64,000 nucleotides of DNA from Kaistella flava (ex Peng et al. 2021). GTDB lineage: Bacteria; Bacteroidota; Bacteroidia; Flavobacteriales; Weeksellaceae. The number at the start of each line of letters is the position of its first letter. Position 1 is the stretch's first letter. The translations under genes and the position numbers were made by a program. The DNA is taken from contig NZ_CP040442.1 of NCBI RefSeq assembly GCF_015191005.1, forward strand, positions 2,790,001 through 2,854,000. The letters run 5' to 3'. Shown one piece after another: positions 26,951 through 37,599 of the stretch. Under the pieces are notes generated by a model, which was not told where the DNA came from, made no database searches, and saw nothing but the letters and a program-made list of their open reading frames with translations.

Positions 26951-29116
26951 TTAAAACCAATGTCCCAGAATTACGCTGAACATCCCTTTATTAATTCTTA
27001 ATGAATGGCTATAGTTAATTTTTATCTGACCAAAAGGTGATTTGTAACCTGCAGTTAGTCCTGCGGAGGAATCTGTTATATGTAAAATATCATCAACATT
27101 TAGATCATCAAATAGATTTGCAAATGAAAAATTGGTGTCGATAAAATAATTTTTTGCTACTTTAAATTGAAATACATTTGACGAACTCAATATATTTCTC
27201 GCAAAGACCTGACCAAATTCGTAACCTTGAAACTTGACGAAATTCCCTAAATTCTGTTCAAAAATACCACCTAAGCGATATTGATAATAAGGACTTAAAA
27301 CATCACCAATGGTAAACCCTCCGAATAAACCGAGGCGATAAGTCAGCCAAGAGGTAAGTGGGAAATTTAACTGAGTTGTAATTTTTGCCTGCAAAGTTTT
27401 TCCGTCATCATATTTATCGAGGATATCCAAAACCTTACCTTCTGCATTCAATAAAAATCCTTTGGTAGGAAAACTTCGATCGTCCTGAGTATCGCTTTTA
27501 ATGAATAGGTAAGCATTTACATAATTTTCTGGATTGCTGAAACTTGTGTTTCCGAAAGGTTTTGATTCGAAATAATCGCTGCTCAAACCTCCTCCAACTG
27601 CATATCTGTCTCGCCAAACTGACTGGATAAAGACTTCGTTGCGAAACCAGTTCCACTTGTCGTAAACGTTACCACCATCGTCTGTAAGATTCAATGACAT
27701 CCCTGAGGCGTAGAATCCTAATCCTGGAATATAGCCGTTGTCGATAAAATAGTTGAAATAAAACCGTGGCTGATCACCAACTACAATATCGAGAGAAGAT
27801 GTTGAATTTCGAAACAACAGTCTTTTAGAAGTAGCATTTAAAAGTAATCCAGTTTTGAAAATTTCATCATAGTGTAATCCAAAACGTAAGAAGAAGCGCG
27901 TGTCGTCTTCTGTAACATCTAATTTTAGGAAGTTCTTATCATCGTGCTGAATGATGTCATAATTTATTAAGCGGTAGTTATTGGTGGCATATAACTTATC
28001 GACCATTTTATTGATACCGCCGTAAGTCTGTAGTGAAGGAATCTTTAAATTCATTTTTCCTAAGACGTAATTTTTTCTGAAAATATGGTCATTTTCGAGA
28101 GCGAGACTATCAATTTTGTAAACATTAGAATAGACGGTACTCATAGGAGCCCGCAACAATTTGTCTTCTCTTTTTGGAAGTAAGGAGAGCGTTTGCGCGT
28201 ATTTTTGAGCTTCAACATATCCAGAATCAAGAATGGCCTGTTTAGCATCGTAGCTTGTGGCACTGGTTCCATCTAAGTTAGGGTGAATATTGATGTCGGT
28301 ATATTTGTACTGGATTTTTGTTTCCTTTTGAATGCCAAAATCAATAACCTGATTTAAAATTGAAATTGCAGATGTTAAATCTTTTCTACTGGATAAACCT
28401 TGGCTCAAATCTACTCCAATTACAATATCAATTCCTTTGTCTTTTAATGGTTGAGATGGATAATTAATCGTCATCGCTCCATCGATATAAAGAGAATCTC
28501 CAATTTTCACCGGATCCATTAAAGATGGAAATGCTGAACTCGCCATAATCGAACTTACTAAATCGCCACTTTCAAATAGTTTCATTCCGCCACTTTCCAG
28601 GTTGGTTGCAACACACATAAATGGAATCGGTAACTTGGAGAAATCGGTGATGGTAGAAACATTTTTAAAGAGTTCTTTCAGTAAATAGATGTTTTTCTGA
28701 CCTGTAGAAATTGCTCTTGGTAACACGTTTATTTTACCATTTTTTATCGGAACTGTTAAGATATAATTATCAACTGATTTATTGAAAAATGAAGTTTCCT
28801 GACGGTTTTTTTCATTGGCAATAATCGAGTAGAAATCCGTATCCATCACTATTTTTTCGATTTCTTTTCCAGTGTAACCAGAAGCGTATAATCCGCCAAC
28901 AATAGCTCCCATGCTCGTTCCGGAGATATAATCAATTTTTACTCCTAAGGAATCAAGTACTTTTAAAACACCTATATGAGCAAAACCTTTTGCGCCACCT
29001 CCTGAAAGTGATAAACCAATTTTGGGATTTTTTGGAATGGTAAAACCTTCCTTAACCTGCGCATTTAAAGAAATGTTCAGAAAAAGAAATAATAAGTAGA
29101 TGAGAAATTTTTTCAT
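26951..29116 (-). CDS. Patatin-like phospholipase with C-terminal outer-membrane barrel
   Basis: The 721-residue protein has a signal peptide (to 'SLNAQ') and a patatin domain with oxyanion 'LSLSGGGAKGFAHIG' and nucleophile Ser in 'YISGTSMGAIVGG'. The Asp of the dyad is in 'YIDGAMTINYPSQP'. A POTRA-like linker (about 330-400) follows, then a barrel of about 320 residues resembling the BamA/surface antigen family. The family (PlpD-like) releases or displays a phospholipase at the outer membrane. It follows murF-alr directly. Confidence 0.9.
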   Translation of the reverse strand: MKKFLIYLLFLFLNISLNAQVKEGFTIPKNPKIGLSLSGGGAKGFAHIGVLKVLDSLGVKIDYISGTSMGAIVGGLYASGYTGKEIEKIVMDTDFYSIIANEKNRQETSFFNKSVDNYILTVPIKNGKINVLPRAISTGQKNIYLLKELFKNVSTITDFSKLPIPFMCVATNLESGGMKLFESGDLVSSIMASSAFPSLMDPVKIGDSLYIDGAMTINYPSQPLKDKGIDIVIGVDLSQGLSSRKDLTSAISILNQVIDFGIQKETKIQYKYTDINIHPNLDGTSATSYDAKQAILDSGYVEAQKYAQTLSLLPKREDKLLRAPMSTVYSNVYKIDSLALENDHIFRKNYVLGKMNLKIPSLQTYGGINKMVDKLYATNNYRLINYDIIQHDDKNFLKLDVTEDDTRFFLRFGLHYDEIFKTGLLLNATSKRLLFRNSTSSLDIVVGDQPRFYFNYFIDNGYIPGLGFYASGMSLNLTDDGGNVYDKWNWFRNEVFIQSVWRDRYAVGGGLSSDYFESKPFGNTSFSNPENYVNAYLFIKSDTQDDRSFPTKGFLLNAEGKVLDILDKYDDGKTLQAKITTQLNFPLTSWLTYRLGLFGGFTIGDVLSPYYQYRLGGIFEQNLGNFVKFQGYEFGQVFARNILSSSNVFQFKVAKNYFIDTNFSFANLFDDLNVDDILHITDSSAGLTAGYKSPFGQIKINYSHSLRINKGMFSVILGHWF

Positions 29117-31561
29117 TTAATCTTTGATATAAATACGCTTAACGCGTCTTGATATTGAAGTTAGAACTTCATAAGATATTGTTTTACAATAGCCTGCGAA
29201 ATCTTCTAGGGATGGATTTGAGTTAAAGATAATAACTTCTTCTCCTTCCTTCGCTATAAAATCGCCTAAATCGATCATCATCATGTCCATACAAACATTC
29301 CCAACAATCGGAAAAAGGGTCTTTCTAATGCCAACAAAACCTGCATTATTACCAACTAATCGTGGGATTCCATCTGCATAACCAACGGGAATTGTAGCAA
29401 TATTAGTATTCTTAGATGCTTTGAATTTTCTATTATAACCAACTGATTCTCCTTCTTTTACCTGTGATATTTGAGAAATAACCGTTTTAAAAGTTACAGC
29501 ACTTTTGAGCTGTTTTTTAATTTCTGGATTGGCAGAAATCCCGACCATTCCAATCCCGATTCTGACCATATCAAACTGATAATCAGCAAAATTTACAATT
29601 CCTGAAGTATTAAGAATATGTCTGATTGGTTGATCATCTAAACCCTTAATAAGTGTTAGCGAATTTTCATTAAAGATATGAATTTGTTCTAAAGTATATT
29701 CGTTTTCCTCATCATCATCAGAAGATGATAAATGACTGAATATCGATTTCACCTTTACATTCATCGTCTTCAACCTGTCAATGAGTTCATCTAATTCATC
29801 TTTCTTAAAACCAAGACGATGCATTCCGGTTTCCAACTTGATATGAATCGGGTATCGATGTTGAATTCCTTTCTGAATCAGTTTTTCATTAAATAATTCA
29901 AGCACGCGGAAACTATAAATTTCCGGCTCCAAATTATAATCGATGATGATATTGTAACTGTGTTGTTCTGGATTCATCACCATAATTGGCGTTGTAATTC
30001 CGTTTTTTCGTAAATCAACTCCTTCATCAGCATAAGCGACTCCTAAGTAATCGATATGATGATGCTGCAAAAATTCAGCAATTTCATAACCTCCCAAACC
30101 GTAAGAATATGCTTTTACCATTGCCATCATTTTGGTTTCAGGTTTTAATAAAGCTTTGTGAACATTAATATTGTGGAGAATAGAATTTAAATTTACTTCT
30201 AAAACAGTATCGTGTTTCTGTAATTCGAGGTAAGATTTTACTTTGTCGATTTCAAATTTTCTGGCTCCTTTTAGAAGAATAAGTTGATCTTCTATTTGGT
30301 TAAGTTGAACGCTTTCAATGAGTTCAGTTGTGTTACTGAAAGTAAAAGTTGTAGCATTAAATAATCTTTCCAGTTTCGTTATTTCATCACCAATCAGAAA
30401 GACTGAATTGAAATTTTGTTCGTTCGTTAGAGAAGCAACTTCCTGATATAACTGATCAGCATTTTTCCCTTCAACAAAATCGGTGAGGATTAAAGTTTTA
30501 TTCGGCTTATTATATTCATTGATGTTCTGAAAGGCGATTTTCAACGAATCTAAATCAAGATTAAAGGAATCATTAATAATTAAATTATTGCGAATTCCAT
30601 TCACACTCTCTAATCGCATTTCTACTGATTTCAAGGAATTCAATTTTTCGACAATCTTTGAATTATCAAAACCAAATTCTTTTAAAACTGAAATTACACA
30701 CAAAACATTGCTGATCGTAGCCTCATCTCTTTGATTAATCGGAACAGAAAACTCTTCATTAAAATATTGAATGACGACATCTTGTGATCTGTCTTTCCAA
30801 TTATTTTTAATAAAAACATTATTGTGATTTTTAAAGCCAAATGATATTAATTTTTTACTTGAATAGATCTGAGTTATTTTATTATAAACCAATTCATTAT
30901 CACCATTAAAAATAATAGTTTCTGAATTTTTAAATAACTTAATTTTTTCATTAGTAATATCTTCAATAGAATCAAAGTTGGAAGAATGGGCGGTACCGAT
31001 ATGGGTAAGAATTCCAAGTTGTGGTGAGAATAAATCTTCAAGAATAATCATCTCATTGGGTTTTGAAATCCCAACTTCAAAAATTCCTAACTGATGTTTT
31101 TTATTGATTTCAAGTAAAGAGAGTGGAAGTCCTAATTGTGAATTAAAACTTTTCGGACTTTTTACCGTTGCGTAATCATGAAACAAAGATTGATACAACC
31201 ATTCTTTCACAATCGTTTTACCATTACTTCCCGTAATTCCTATCGTTTTTAAATCAAATTGTTCGAGATGGTATTTAGCGATTTTCTGAAGAAATTTAAT
31301 TGAGTTTTCAACAATAATCCAAGTGATATTTTCATATTGCGGAAAATGATGTTCAGAAATGATGATATCAATTCCTTTTTCAATTGCCGACTGAATATAC
31401 TTTTCCCCTGAATTTTTTGAAGTATTAATCGCCAGAAATGCCGTATCGTTTACTGAAAATAATGTTCTACTGTCGTAGGCAATATTTTTAATGTGCAGAT
31501 TTTCGTCACCAATTAATTGGGATCCGGTAATTTCTGCAATCTGTCGGGTGGTGTAGTTCAT
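29117..31561 (-). CDS. Bifunctional MurF ligase / alanine racemase
   Basis: In this 814-residue fusion the N-terminal half (about 1-440) is a Mur ligase with the P-loop '[19 protein letters not shown]' and '[13 protein letters not shown]'. The C-terminal half (about 450-814) is an alanine racemase with the PLP lysine in '[21 protein letters not shown]' and catalytic '[11 protein letters not shown]'. It couples D-Ala supply to UDP-MurNAc-pentapeptide formation. The fusion is common in Bacteroidota. It overlaps tdk by 4 bp. Confidence 0.95.
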   Translation of the reverse strand: MNYTTRQIAEITGSQLIGDENLHIKNIAYDSRTLFSVNDTAFLAINTSKNSGEKYIQSAIEKGIDIIISEHHFPQYENITWIIVENSIKFLQKIAKYHLEQFDLKTIGITGSNGKTIVKEWLYQSLFHDYATVKSPKSFNSQLGLPLSLLEINKKHQLGIFEVGISKPNEMIILEDLFSPQLGILTHIGTAHSSNFDSIEDITNEKIKLFKNSETIIFNGDNELVYNKITQIYSSKKLISFGFKNHNNVFIKNNWKDRSQDVVIQYFNEEFSVPINQRDEATISNVLCVISVLKEFGFDNSKIVEKLNSLKSVEMRLESVNGIRNNLIINDSFNLDLDSLKIAFQNINEYNKPNKTLILTDFVEGKNADQLYQEVASLTNEQNFNSVFLIGDEITKLERLFNATTFTFSNTTELIESVQLNQIEDQLILLKGARKFEIDKVKSYLELQKHDTVLEVNLNSILHNINVHKALLKPETKMMAMVKAYSYGLGGYEIAEFLQHHHIDYLGVAYADEGVDLRKNGITTPIMVMNPEQHSYNIIIDYNLEPEIYSFRVLELFNEKLIQKGIQHRYPIHIKLETGMHRLGFKKDELDELIDRLKTMNVKVKSIFSHLSSSDDDEENEYTLEQIHIFNENSLTLIKGLDDQPIRHILNTSGIVNFADYQFDMVRIGIGMVGISANPEIKKQLKSAVTFKTVISQISQVKEGESVGYNRKFKASKNTNIATIPVGYADGIPRLVGNNAGFVGIRKTLFPIVGNVCMDMMMIDLGDFIAKEGEEVIIFNSNPSLEDFAGYCKTISYEVLTSISRRVKRIYIKD

Positions 31562-32148
31562 CGATTTTCGTTGTTCAGAAACTCTTCATTGAAAACTTTT
31601 CTGCTCACGGCTTCATAATTTTCGGTTTCACCTAACTGAACCAAATCAGTGCTGGTCGAAGTTCTCATCGAATGATTAGCAAGATTTCCGGTTCTTTTAC
31701 AGATGGCGTGAACTTTCGTAACGTATTCTGCGGTTGCCATTAAATTCGGAATTGGCCCAAATGGTCGGCCCATAAAATCCATATCCAAACCAGCGATAAC
31801 AACTCGTATTCCACTGTTAGCTAATTTGTTAGCAACTTCTACAATACTTTCGTCAAAAAATTGAGCTTCATCAATTCCGACCACATCGCAGTTGGAACCT
31901 AACAGTAAAATTTCGCTTGGACTTTCTACAGGCGTACTTCGAATTTTATTTTGATTGTGAGAAACGACTTCTTCATCCGCGTATCTTGTATCCAGTTTTG
32001 GTTTAAAGATTTCCACGTTTTGTCCTGCCATTTCTGCACGCCGTAACCGCCGGATTAACTCTTCAGTTTTTCCCGAAAACATCGAGCCGCAGATTACTTC
32101 CATCCACCCGCTTTGTTTTGCGTGATTTATTGTATTTTCTAAAAACAT
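31558..32148 (-). CDS. tdk: Thymidine kinase
   Basis: The 196-residue type II thymidine kinase has the P-loop '[20 protein letters not shown]', the catalytic 'GIDEAQFFD' and the substrate lasso near '[17 protein letters not shown]'. The zinc-ribbon is degenerate: only one Cys remains of the first CxxC and no C-terminal CxxC is present. It salvages thymidine to dTMP. It heads the tdk-murF/alr-patatin-ybeY unit. Confidence 0.93.
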   Translation of the reverse strand: MFLENTINHAKQSGWMEVICGSMFSGKTEELIRRLRRAEMAGQNVEIFKPKLDTRYADEEVVSHNQNKIRSTPVESPSEILLLGSNCDVVGIDEAQFFDESIVEVANKLANSGIRVVIAGLDMDFMGRPFGPIPNLMATAEYVTKVHAICKRTGNLANHSMRTSTSTDLVQLGETENYEAVSRKVFNEEFLNNENR

Positions 32149-32178
32149 TTGTTAATTTAGCCGTAAGATTTAAAAGCC

Positions 32179-32186
32179 CAAAATTA
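32179..32186 (-). promoter_or_regulatory. Candidate promoter -7 element of tdk operon
   Basis: The minus strand reads TAATTTTG, matching TAnnTTTG, 30 bases before the tdk ATG. No clear -33 element is seen. Confidence 0.4.
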
Positions 32187-32209
32187 CGGAAATTTAATAA
32201 GATTCTGAT

Positions 32210-33238
32210 ATGCAAAGTCTCCAAGATATTCACGATAAAATTTTTTTTGAAACCAAAAGTATTCTCGAAACACTCTGTAAAATTCATTCAAAAGATGAAC
32301 TTCTGGCGAAACAAGATTTGTTTACAGAACTAACCGATAGAATTGCTTTTTTAAGAATTCTCGAAAAAAATGAGGATAGTTTTAATGAAATTCTGGATGG
32401 TAAAAGTGCTGATAATCAGTTTAATAATGATAATAAAATCATTGATGAAGCAACTGAACATGTAGAATTTAATGAAACTGATTTTTCCGATGATTTTATG
32501 GAAGAAGAAGTAATGTTCACCAATGAGCTTAATGATTTTGAGGATGAAATTGAGATTGAAGATAAAACTTTTAGTCATCCATTACATGATGAAAGTATAG
32601 AAGATCCCAATGAAGAAATTGAAATAGATTCTATTTCTGAAGCAGATTTATCGGAAGACTACGAAATTCCTTTAATTGTGGAACAGGAAGAACCGAATTA
32701 TGCCGAAAGAGTTGCACAGAAAGAAAGAGATTTTGAGGAAATGGAAGAACGCCGTCGTACAATTGTTGAGTTTACAAAGCACGAAACTGTAGTCGAAGAT
32801 GAGAAAGATAGTACAGAAAATAAAACTGAAACTCCGCAACAACAAGCTGAGAAAAAATTCAAGTTAGCCAATATCAAAGGGATAAAAGTAGTTCAACAAT
32901 TATTTGATCTTGATACATTAGAAGAGGACGAACCAATTAAGGAGCCTCAAACTGATCAAGGTAGTTTGTTGAATACTAATGTGAAAACTGATTTTATGCA
33001 GGCCGAAAGAAAGAAGCCTGAATTCAGATTGGACCTTAATGATAAAGTAGCGTTTGCTAAAAGTTTATTTGCGGGCAATGAAGAAGAATTAAAAGCAACA
33101 ATCGAAAAACTAAACAGTTTCAGTACTTTGGAAGAAGCTAAACAATATCTCAGCGAAATTTATTACAAAAAAGACTGGAGTAAAGTTGACGAATATGCAC
33201 AAAGACTTTGGAATTTGGTCGAAAATAAATTCATGTAA
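32210..33238 (+). CDS. Acidic protein of unknown function
   Basis: The 342-residue protein is very Glu/Asp-rich in its middle (about 55-215), suggesting a disordered linker. It is flanked by a helical N-terminus ('MQSLQDIHDKIFFETKSIL') and a compact C-terminal domain ('DKVAFAKSLFAGNEEELKATIEKLNSF'). No family function is recognised. It is followed 17 bp later by a Mur ligase gene and probably shares its transcript, hinting at an envelope link. Confidence 0.75.
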   Translation: MQSLQDIHDKIFFETKSILETLCKIHSKDELLAKQDLFTELTDRIAFLRILEKNEDSFNEILDGKSADNQFNNDNKIIDEATEHVEFNETDFSDDFMEEEVMFTNELNDFEDEIEIEDKTFSHPLHDESIEDPNEEIEIDSISEADLSEDYEIPLIVEQEEPNYAERVAQKERDFEEMEERRRTIVEFTKHETVVEDEKDSTENKTETPQQQAEKKFKLANIKGIKVVQQLFDLDTLEEDEPIKEPQTDQGSLLNTNVKTDFMQAERKKPEFRLDLNDKVAFAKSLFAGNEEELKATIEKLNSFSTLEEAKQYLSEIYYKKDWSKVDEYAQRLWNLVENKFM

Positions 33239-33255
33239 GCACTGAAACTTTGAAT

Positions 33256-34632
33256 ATGATAAAAAATATAACAGATTTCCAAAACGTCTTTTTCATTGGA
33301 GTTGCGGGAGTCGGAATGAGCGCCATTGCTCAATATTTAAAAGGAATTGGAAAAGAAGTCTCCGGAAGTGATCGATATTTTCATCCCGGAGAATACAACA
33401 AAACCAAGGAACAATTAGAAGCCGAAGGAATCAATTGCTTTCTTCAAGACGGAAGTGGAATTACTGATAAAACAGATTTAATCGTAGTTTCTACCGCAAT
33501 TGAAGATACCGTTTACGAAGTTCAAAAAGCCAAAGAATTAGGAATTCAAATTATTAAAAGAAGCGAGCTTTTATCAATTATCGCAAAAAGTAAAAAGACA
33601 ATTGCTGTGGCTGGAACTTCCGGTAAATCGACTACTTCAGCGATGTTGTATCAAATTTTATTAGATGCTCAATTAGAACCGAGTATTATTTCCGGAGCTG
33701 GTTTAACAAGCATTATCAAACAAGGTAAAATTGGAAATGCCGCCATCGGAAAAGGAGAGTGGCTCATTATTGAGGCTGATGAAAGTGACGGTTCTGTTGT
33801 TCAGTATCAACCTGAAATTGGATTGCTTTTAAACATTGATAAAGACCATCAGGAAATCGATGAATTGATCGAATTATTTACGATTTTTAAAAACAATACA
33901 AATAGCTTATTTGTTGTCAATCAGTCAAATACACTTGCTAAATCTTTGTCGGCGAATTCGAGAAATGATTTCGGATTTGAAGATGAAAATGCAGGCTATT
34001 CTGCAGAGAATTTTAAACAGGATGGATTGTCACTAACCTTTGAAGTTTTAAATCAGAAATTTCAAATGAATTCTCTGGGACAACATTCAGTTGAGAACGC
34101 AACTGCTGCAATAGCCGTCGCAAATCAAATCGGAATTGATTTGAAAACCTGCGCAGAAAGCTTAGCAACCTACGAAGGAATTTATCGCCGCCATCAAATC
34201 CTCGGACAGAAAAATGATGTCTGGGTGATTGATGATTACGCTCACAATCCAGCTAAATGTGCCGCTTCAATAAAAGCGTGTCAACCTTTAGCCGAAAAAG
34301 TAATTGCCTGGTTTCAACCACATGGCTATAAACCAACACGATTTTTAAAAGATGATTTTATTCAAGAAATCGCCGATTCTTTAAGACCACAAGATGAAAT
34401 CTGGATGAGCGAAATCTTCTACGCCGGCGGAACTGCAGTCAAAGATATTTCAGCCAATGATTTAATTGAAGGCATTAAATCAAAAGGGAAAAACGCCCAT
34501 TTCGTAGAAGACAGAAATGATTTGTTAGAAGCCTTAAAACCCGAACTAAAAGAAGGAACTGTTTTGCTTTTAATGGGCGCGAGAGATCCAAGTTTGGAAA
34601 ATTTCTGTAAGGAATTATTTGAAAATTTGTAA
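33256..34632 (+). CDS. Mur ligase family protein (MurC/Mpl-like)
   Basis: I use the ATG at 33256 (458 residues); a TTG lies two codons earlier. The N-terminal Rossmann domain has 'FFIGVAGVGMSAIAQYLKG'; the ATP P-loop is 'VAGTSGKSTTSAMLYQ'; the C-terminal domain has 'VIDDYAHNPAKCAASIKA'. It is either UDP-MurNAc:alanine ligase or the recycling ligase Mpl. The absence of other dcw genes nearby favours an Mpl-like recycling role, by inference. Confidence 0.85.
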   Translation: MIKNITDFQNVFFIGVAGVGMSAIAQYLKGIGKEVSGSDRYFHPGEYNKTKEQLEAEGINCFLQDGSGITDKTDLIVVSTAIEDTVYEVQKAKELGIQIIKRSELLSIIAKSKKTIAVAGTSGKSTTSAMLYQILLDAQLEPSIISGAGLTSIIKQGKIGNAAIGKGEWLIIEADESDGSVVQYQPEIGLLLNIDKDHQEIDELIELFTIFKNNTNSLFVVNQSNTLAKSLSANSRNDFGFEDENAGYSAENFKQDGLSLTFEVLNQKFQMNSLGQHSVENATAAIAVANQIGIDLKTCAESLATYEGIYRRHQILGQKNDVWVIDDYAHNPAKCAASIKACQPLAEKVIAWFQPHGYKPTRFLKDDFIQEIADSLRPQDEIWMSEIFYAGGTAVKDISANDLIEGIKSKGKNAHFVEDRNDLLEALKPELKEGTVLLLMGARDPSLENFCKELFENL

Positions 34633-34643
34633 AATTAAAATTA

Positions 34644-34674
34644 ATCCTTCAAGATTTCAAAAACCTTGAAGGAT
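34644..34674. terminator. Intergenic hairpin, possible weak terminator
   Basis: The 10-bp stem ATCCTTCAAG (34644-34653) pairs with CTTGAAGGAT (34665-34674). It lacks a clean T-run, so it may attenuate rather than stop transcription into rsmI. Confidence 0.45.
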
Positions 34675-34688
34675 TCCATAAATAAAAA

Positions 34689-35423
34689 ATGAGCGGAACC
34701 CTATATTTTGTTCCCACACCCGTTGGGAACTTAGAAGACATGACTTTCAGAGCGGTAAAAATTCTGAAAGAAGTCGATTATATTTTATGTGAAGATACCC
34801 GAACTTCGGGTTTTCTTTTGAAGCATTATGAAATATCGAAGCCGCTGAAATCGTATCACTTACATAATGAACATCAAACCACTCAGAAAGTAGTTGATGA
34901 CTTGAAAAACGGACAAAACATCGCAATCATTACTGATGCAGGAACTCCGGGAATTTCAGATCCCGGTTATCTTTTATCCAAAGCAGTTTCAGATAATGAT
35001 TTAGAAATGCAGTGCTTACCGGGAGCGACAGCTTTTGTTCCCGCTTTGGTTGTTTCGGGATTGCCGAATAACGAATTTTTATTTGCGGGATTTTTACCTC
35101 AGAAAAAAGGTCGTCAAACCAAGTTGAAACAATTAGCTGAAGAAAAGAAAACCATCATTCTCTACGAAAGTCCACACAAGATAAATACGACTTTAGAACA
35201 GATTAAAGAATTCTTTGGCGAAGAAACAAAAGTGAGTTTAAGCCGTGAGATCTCCAAAAAATTTGAAGAAACTAAACGGGGAACAATCAATGAGTTAATT
35301 GACTTCTCTAAAAGCAAAACTTTAAAAGGTGAGATCGTATTAGTCATCAATAATGTCGTGAGTAAAGAAGATGACGAAGAGAAACCTTTGTCTAAAAACA
35401 AGTACAAAAATTTAGAAAATTAA
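34689..35423 (+). CDS. rsmI: 16S rRNA (cytidine-2'-O)-methyltransferase RsmI
   Basis: The 244-residue protein has the family signature 'GTLYFVPTPVGNLEDMTFRA', 'ILCEDTRTSGFLLKHY' and 'TDAGTPGISDPGYLL' of tetrapyrrole-methylase-fold enzymes. It methylates the ribose of C1402 in 16S rRNA. It lies 11 bp before fabG. Confidence 0.95.
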   Translation: MSGTLYFVPTPVGNLEDMTFRAVKILKEVDYILCEDTRTSGFLLKHYEISKPLKSYHLHNEHQTTQKVVDDLKNGQNIAIITDAGTPGISDPGYLLSKAVSDNDLEMQCLPGATAFVPALVVSGLPNNEFLFAGFLPQKKGRQTKLKQLAEEKKTIILYESPHKINTTLEQIKEFFGEETKVSLSREISKKFEETKRGTINELIDFSKSKTLKGEIVLVINNVVSKEDDEEKPLSKNKYKNLEN

Positions 35424-35434
35424 ACGAAAATAAT

Positions 35435-36178
35435 ATGGGATTATTAGAAGGAAAAGTTGCCCTGATTACCGGCGCAACGAGAGGAATCGGAAAAGGAATA
35501 GCAGAAGTTTTCGCTAAACAAGGCGCACACGTTGCTTTCACGTACGCCGGTTCTGTCGATAAAGCAAAAGCTTTGGAAGAAGAATTAGGAAAAATAACCA
35601 AAGTGAAATCTTACCAGTCAGATGCGTCCGATTATGATGCGGCGCAACAATTGGCTGCCGACGTAATCGCTGACTTCGGTAAAATTGATATTCTGATTAA
35701 TAATGCCGGAATTACCAGAGATAATTTAATGCTTAGAATGTCCAAAGACGATTGGGATACCATTATCAAAGTGAATTTAGATTCAGTTTTCAACTTGACC
35801 AAAGCGGTGATTAAGCCGATGATGAAAGCAAGATCAGGATCAATCATCAATATGACTTCGGTTGTTGGTGTGAAAGGAAATGCTGGTCAGGCGAATTATG
35901 CAGCTTCAAAAGCGGGTGTCATTGGTTTCTCAAAATCAATTGCACTTGAATTAGGTTCTAGAAATATCCGTTGCAACGCGATTGCGCCAGGATTTATTGA
36001 AACTGAAATGACGGCTGCTTTAGACGAAAAAACCGTTCAGGGTTGGAGAGAATCTATTCCTTTAAAACGTGGTGGTCAGCCGGAAGATGTCGCCAATGCA
36101 TGCGTTTTCCTGGCGAGCGATATGTCCAATTATATCACCGGTCAGGTCCTGAATGTTGATGGTGGCATGCTAACCTAA
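35435..36178 (+). CDS. fabG: 3-oxoacyl-[ACP] reductase FabG
   Basis: The 247-residue SDR has 'ITGATRGIGKGIAEVFA', 'NNAGITRDNLMLRM', the catalytic 'YAASKAGVIGFSKSIA' and the ending 'YITGQVLNVDGGMLT', all FabG-like. It reduces 3-oxoacyl-ACP with NADPH in fatty acid elongation. It is not clustered with other fab genes here. Confidence 0.93.
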   Translation: MGLLEGKVALITGATRGIGKGIAEVFAKQGAHVAFTYAGSVDKAKALEEELGKITKVKSYQSDASDYDAAQQLAADVIADFGKIDILINNAGITRDNLMLRMSKDDWDTIIKVNLDSVFNLTKAVIKPMMKARSGSIINMTSVVGVKGNAGQANYAASKAGVIGFSKSIALELGSRNIRCNAIAPGFIETEMTAALDEKTVQGWRESIPLKRGGQPEDVANACVFLASDMSNYITGQVLNVDGGMLT

Positions 36179-36228
36179 TTGTTCAAAAAATAGAATGAGG
36201 AGCAACAAGATTTGTGCTTCTTACAACA

Positions 36229-36302
36229 ACCCGTCCCGCTCTCCGCTCTATCTTTTTCTTTTTTCGAGAAAAAGAAAAAGGATGCCGCTGCGATCGGGGC
36301 TA
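36229..36302 (-). repeat. Dispersed intergenic repeat, family A copy 2
   Basis: On the minus strand it begins TAGCCCCGATCGCAGCGG and ends GCGGAGAGCGGGACGGGT. The ends enclose a T/C-rich arm and its A/G-rich complement around CTCG, forming a hairpin of about 11 bp. It lies downstream of fabG. Confidence 0.7.
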
Positions 36303-36320
36303 AAATGAAAAGTATTTCTT

Positions 36321-36356
36321 CTTACTAACAATTTGAGCAGTTGAATTGTTAGTAAG
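36321..36356. terminator. Perfect 13-bp inverted repeat before egtB
   Basis: CTTACTAACAATT (36321-36333) and AATTGTTAGTAAG (36344-36356) form a stem with a 10-base loop, followed by TTTT. A further CTTACTAAT at 36361 repeats one arm. It could be the fabG terminator or an operator for egtB. Confidence 0.5.
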
Positions 36357-36441
36357 TTTTCTTACTAATTTTTATTAGTTAGTGGGTTAATTGCTAATTC
36401 GGAATATTTTTTGTATTCCTATAATCTTGTAATTTTTTTTA

Positions 36442-37599
36442 ATGATTATGAGTGAATTATTGCAATTATATAAAAACACACGTTCGCATTCCGTAGCGCT
36501 CTGTGAACCACTGGAGATTGAAGACTATATTCCACAGCCTGTGGATTTTGCAAGTCCGCCTAAATGGCATTTAAGCCATTCTACCTGGTTTTTTGAGGAA
36601 ATGATTTTAAAGAAATTCTTTAAAAATTATAAAATTTTTCATCCTCACTTTTCATTTTTATTCAATAGTTATTATCAAACCGTCGGGGAACGCGCGATCC
36701 GTACAGAACGTGGTACCATGACAAGACCTACCGTTGCGGAAGTTTATAAATACCGTCAATACGTAGATGCTCACATCGAAAAACTTTTGCAGGAAAATAA
36801 CGCTCCTGAATTACAAGAATTGATCATTCTGGGAATAAATCATGAACAGCAGCACCAGGAATTATTAATTACCGATTTAAAACATACTCTTTCTTACAAC
36901 CCGATTCATCCTGTTTATAAGGAAGGTTTTAATCTCACTGCCCAGAAAAATGAAGTAGAAGGTTGGTTAAAAATTCCAGAGGGAATTTATGAAATAGGAT
37001 TTGAAGGCGAAGGTTTTCATTTCGATAATGAAGAAGGTCGACACAAAGTATTTTTACATGAATTTGAAATATCCAAAAGTTTAGTGACCAATGCAGATTT
37101 CCTGGAATTTATGGAAGCTGGTGGTTACGAAAATTTTAAATATTGGCTCGATGAAGGCTGGAATTGGGTGAATGAAAACCAAATCAATTCTCCTCTTTAT
37201 TGGGAGGAGATTGAGGGAAAATGGTGTTCTTATACATTAGAAGGTTTAAAACTTATTGAGCCAGATCATATTTTAACACATATTTCCTTTTACGAAGCAC
37301 AAGCTTTTGCAACCTGGAAAGGTTTGCGATTGCCTACAGAATTTGAATGGGAAGCTGCAGCTGACCAATTAAAATGGGGAAAAAGATGGGAGTGGACCTA
37401 TTCCGCTTATCTTCCTTATCCAAAATTTAAAATTGCAGAAGGCGCAGTTGGCGAATACAATGGTAAATTCATGGTCAGCCAAATGGTTTTGCGAGGTGCT
37501 TCAACAGCAACACCAAAAGGACATGAAAGAAAGACTTACAGAAACTTTTTTCAACCCAAATACAGATGGCAATTAACCGGAATAAGATTAGCAAAATGA
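36442..37599 (+). CDS. egtB: EgtB-like DinB/sulfatase-modifying-fold oxygenase
   Basis: The 385-residue protein (a second in-frame ATG lies two codons on) has an N-terminal DinB-like domain with the iron site 'NHEQQHQELLITD' (H-x3-H-x-E). A C-terminal FGE-sulfatase domain follows ('FEISKSLVTNADFLEFMEAGGY', 'GLRLPTEFEWEAAA', 'RKTYRNFFQPKYRWQLTGIRL'). EgtB joins a sulfur donor to histidine betaine at C2 using O2. Pairing with egtD supports ergothioneine-type chemistry. Confidence 0.87.
   Translation: MIMSELLQLYKNTRSHSVALCEPLEIEDYIPQPVDFASPPKWHLSHSTWFFEEMILKKFFKNYKIFHPHFSFLFNSYYQTVGERAIRTERGTMTRPTVAEVYKYRQYVDAHIEKLLQENNAPELQELIILGINHEQQHQELLITDLKHTLSYNPIHPVYKEGFNLTAQKNEVEGWLKIPEGIYEIGFEGEGFHFDNEEGRHKVFLHEFEISKSLVTNADFLEFMEAGGYENFKYWLDEGWNWVNENQINSPLYWEEIEGKWCSYTLEGLKLIEPDHILTHISFYEAQAFATWKGLRLPTEFEWEAAADQLKWGKRWEWTYSAYLPYPKFKIAEGAVGEYNGKFMVSQMVLRGASTATPKGHERKTYRNFFQPKYRWQLTGIRLAK

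Noticed and set aside
29117..31561. MurF-alanine racemase as a novel fusion
   Set aside because: This fusion is well known and widespread in Bacteroidota.
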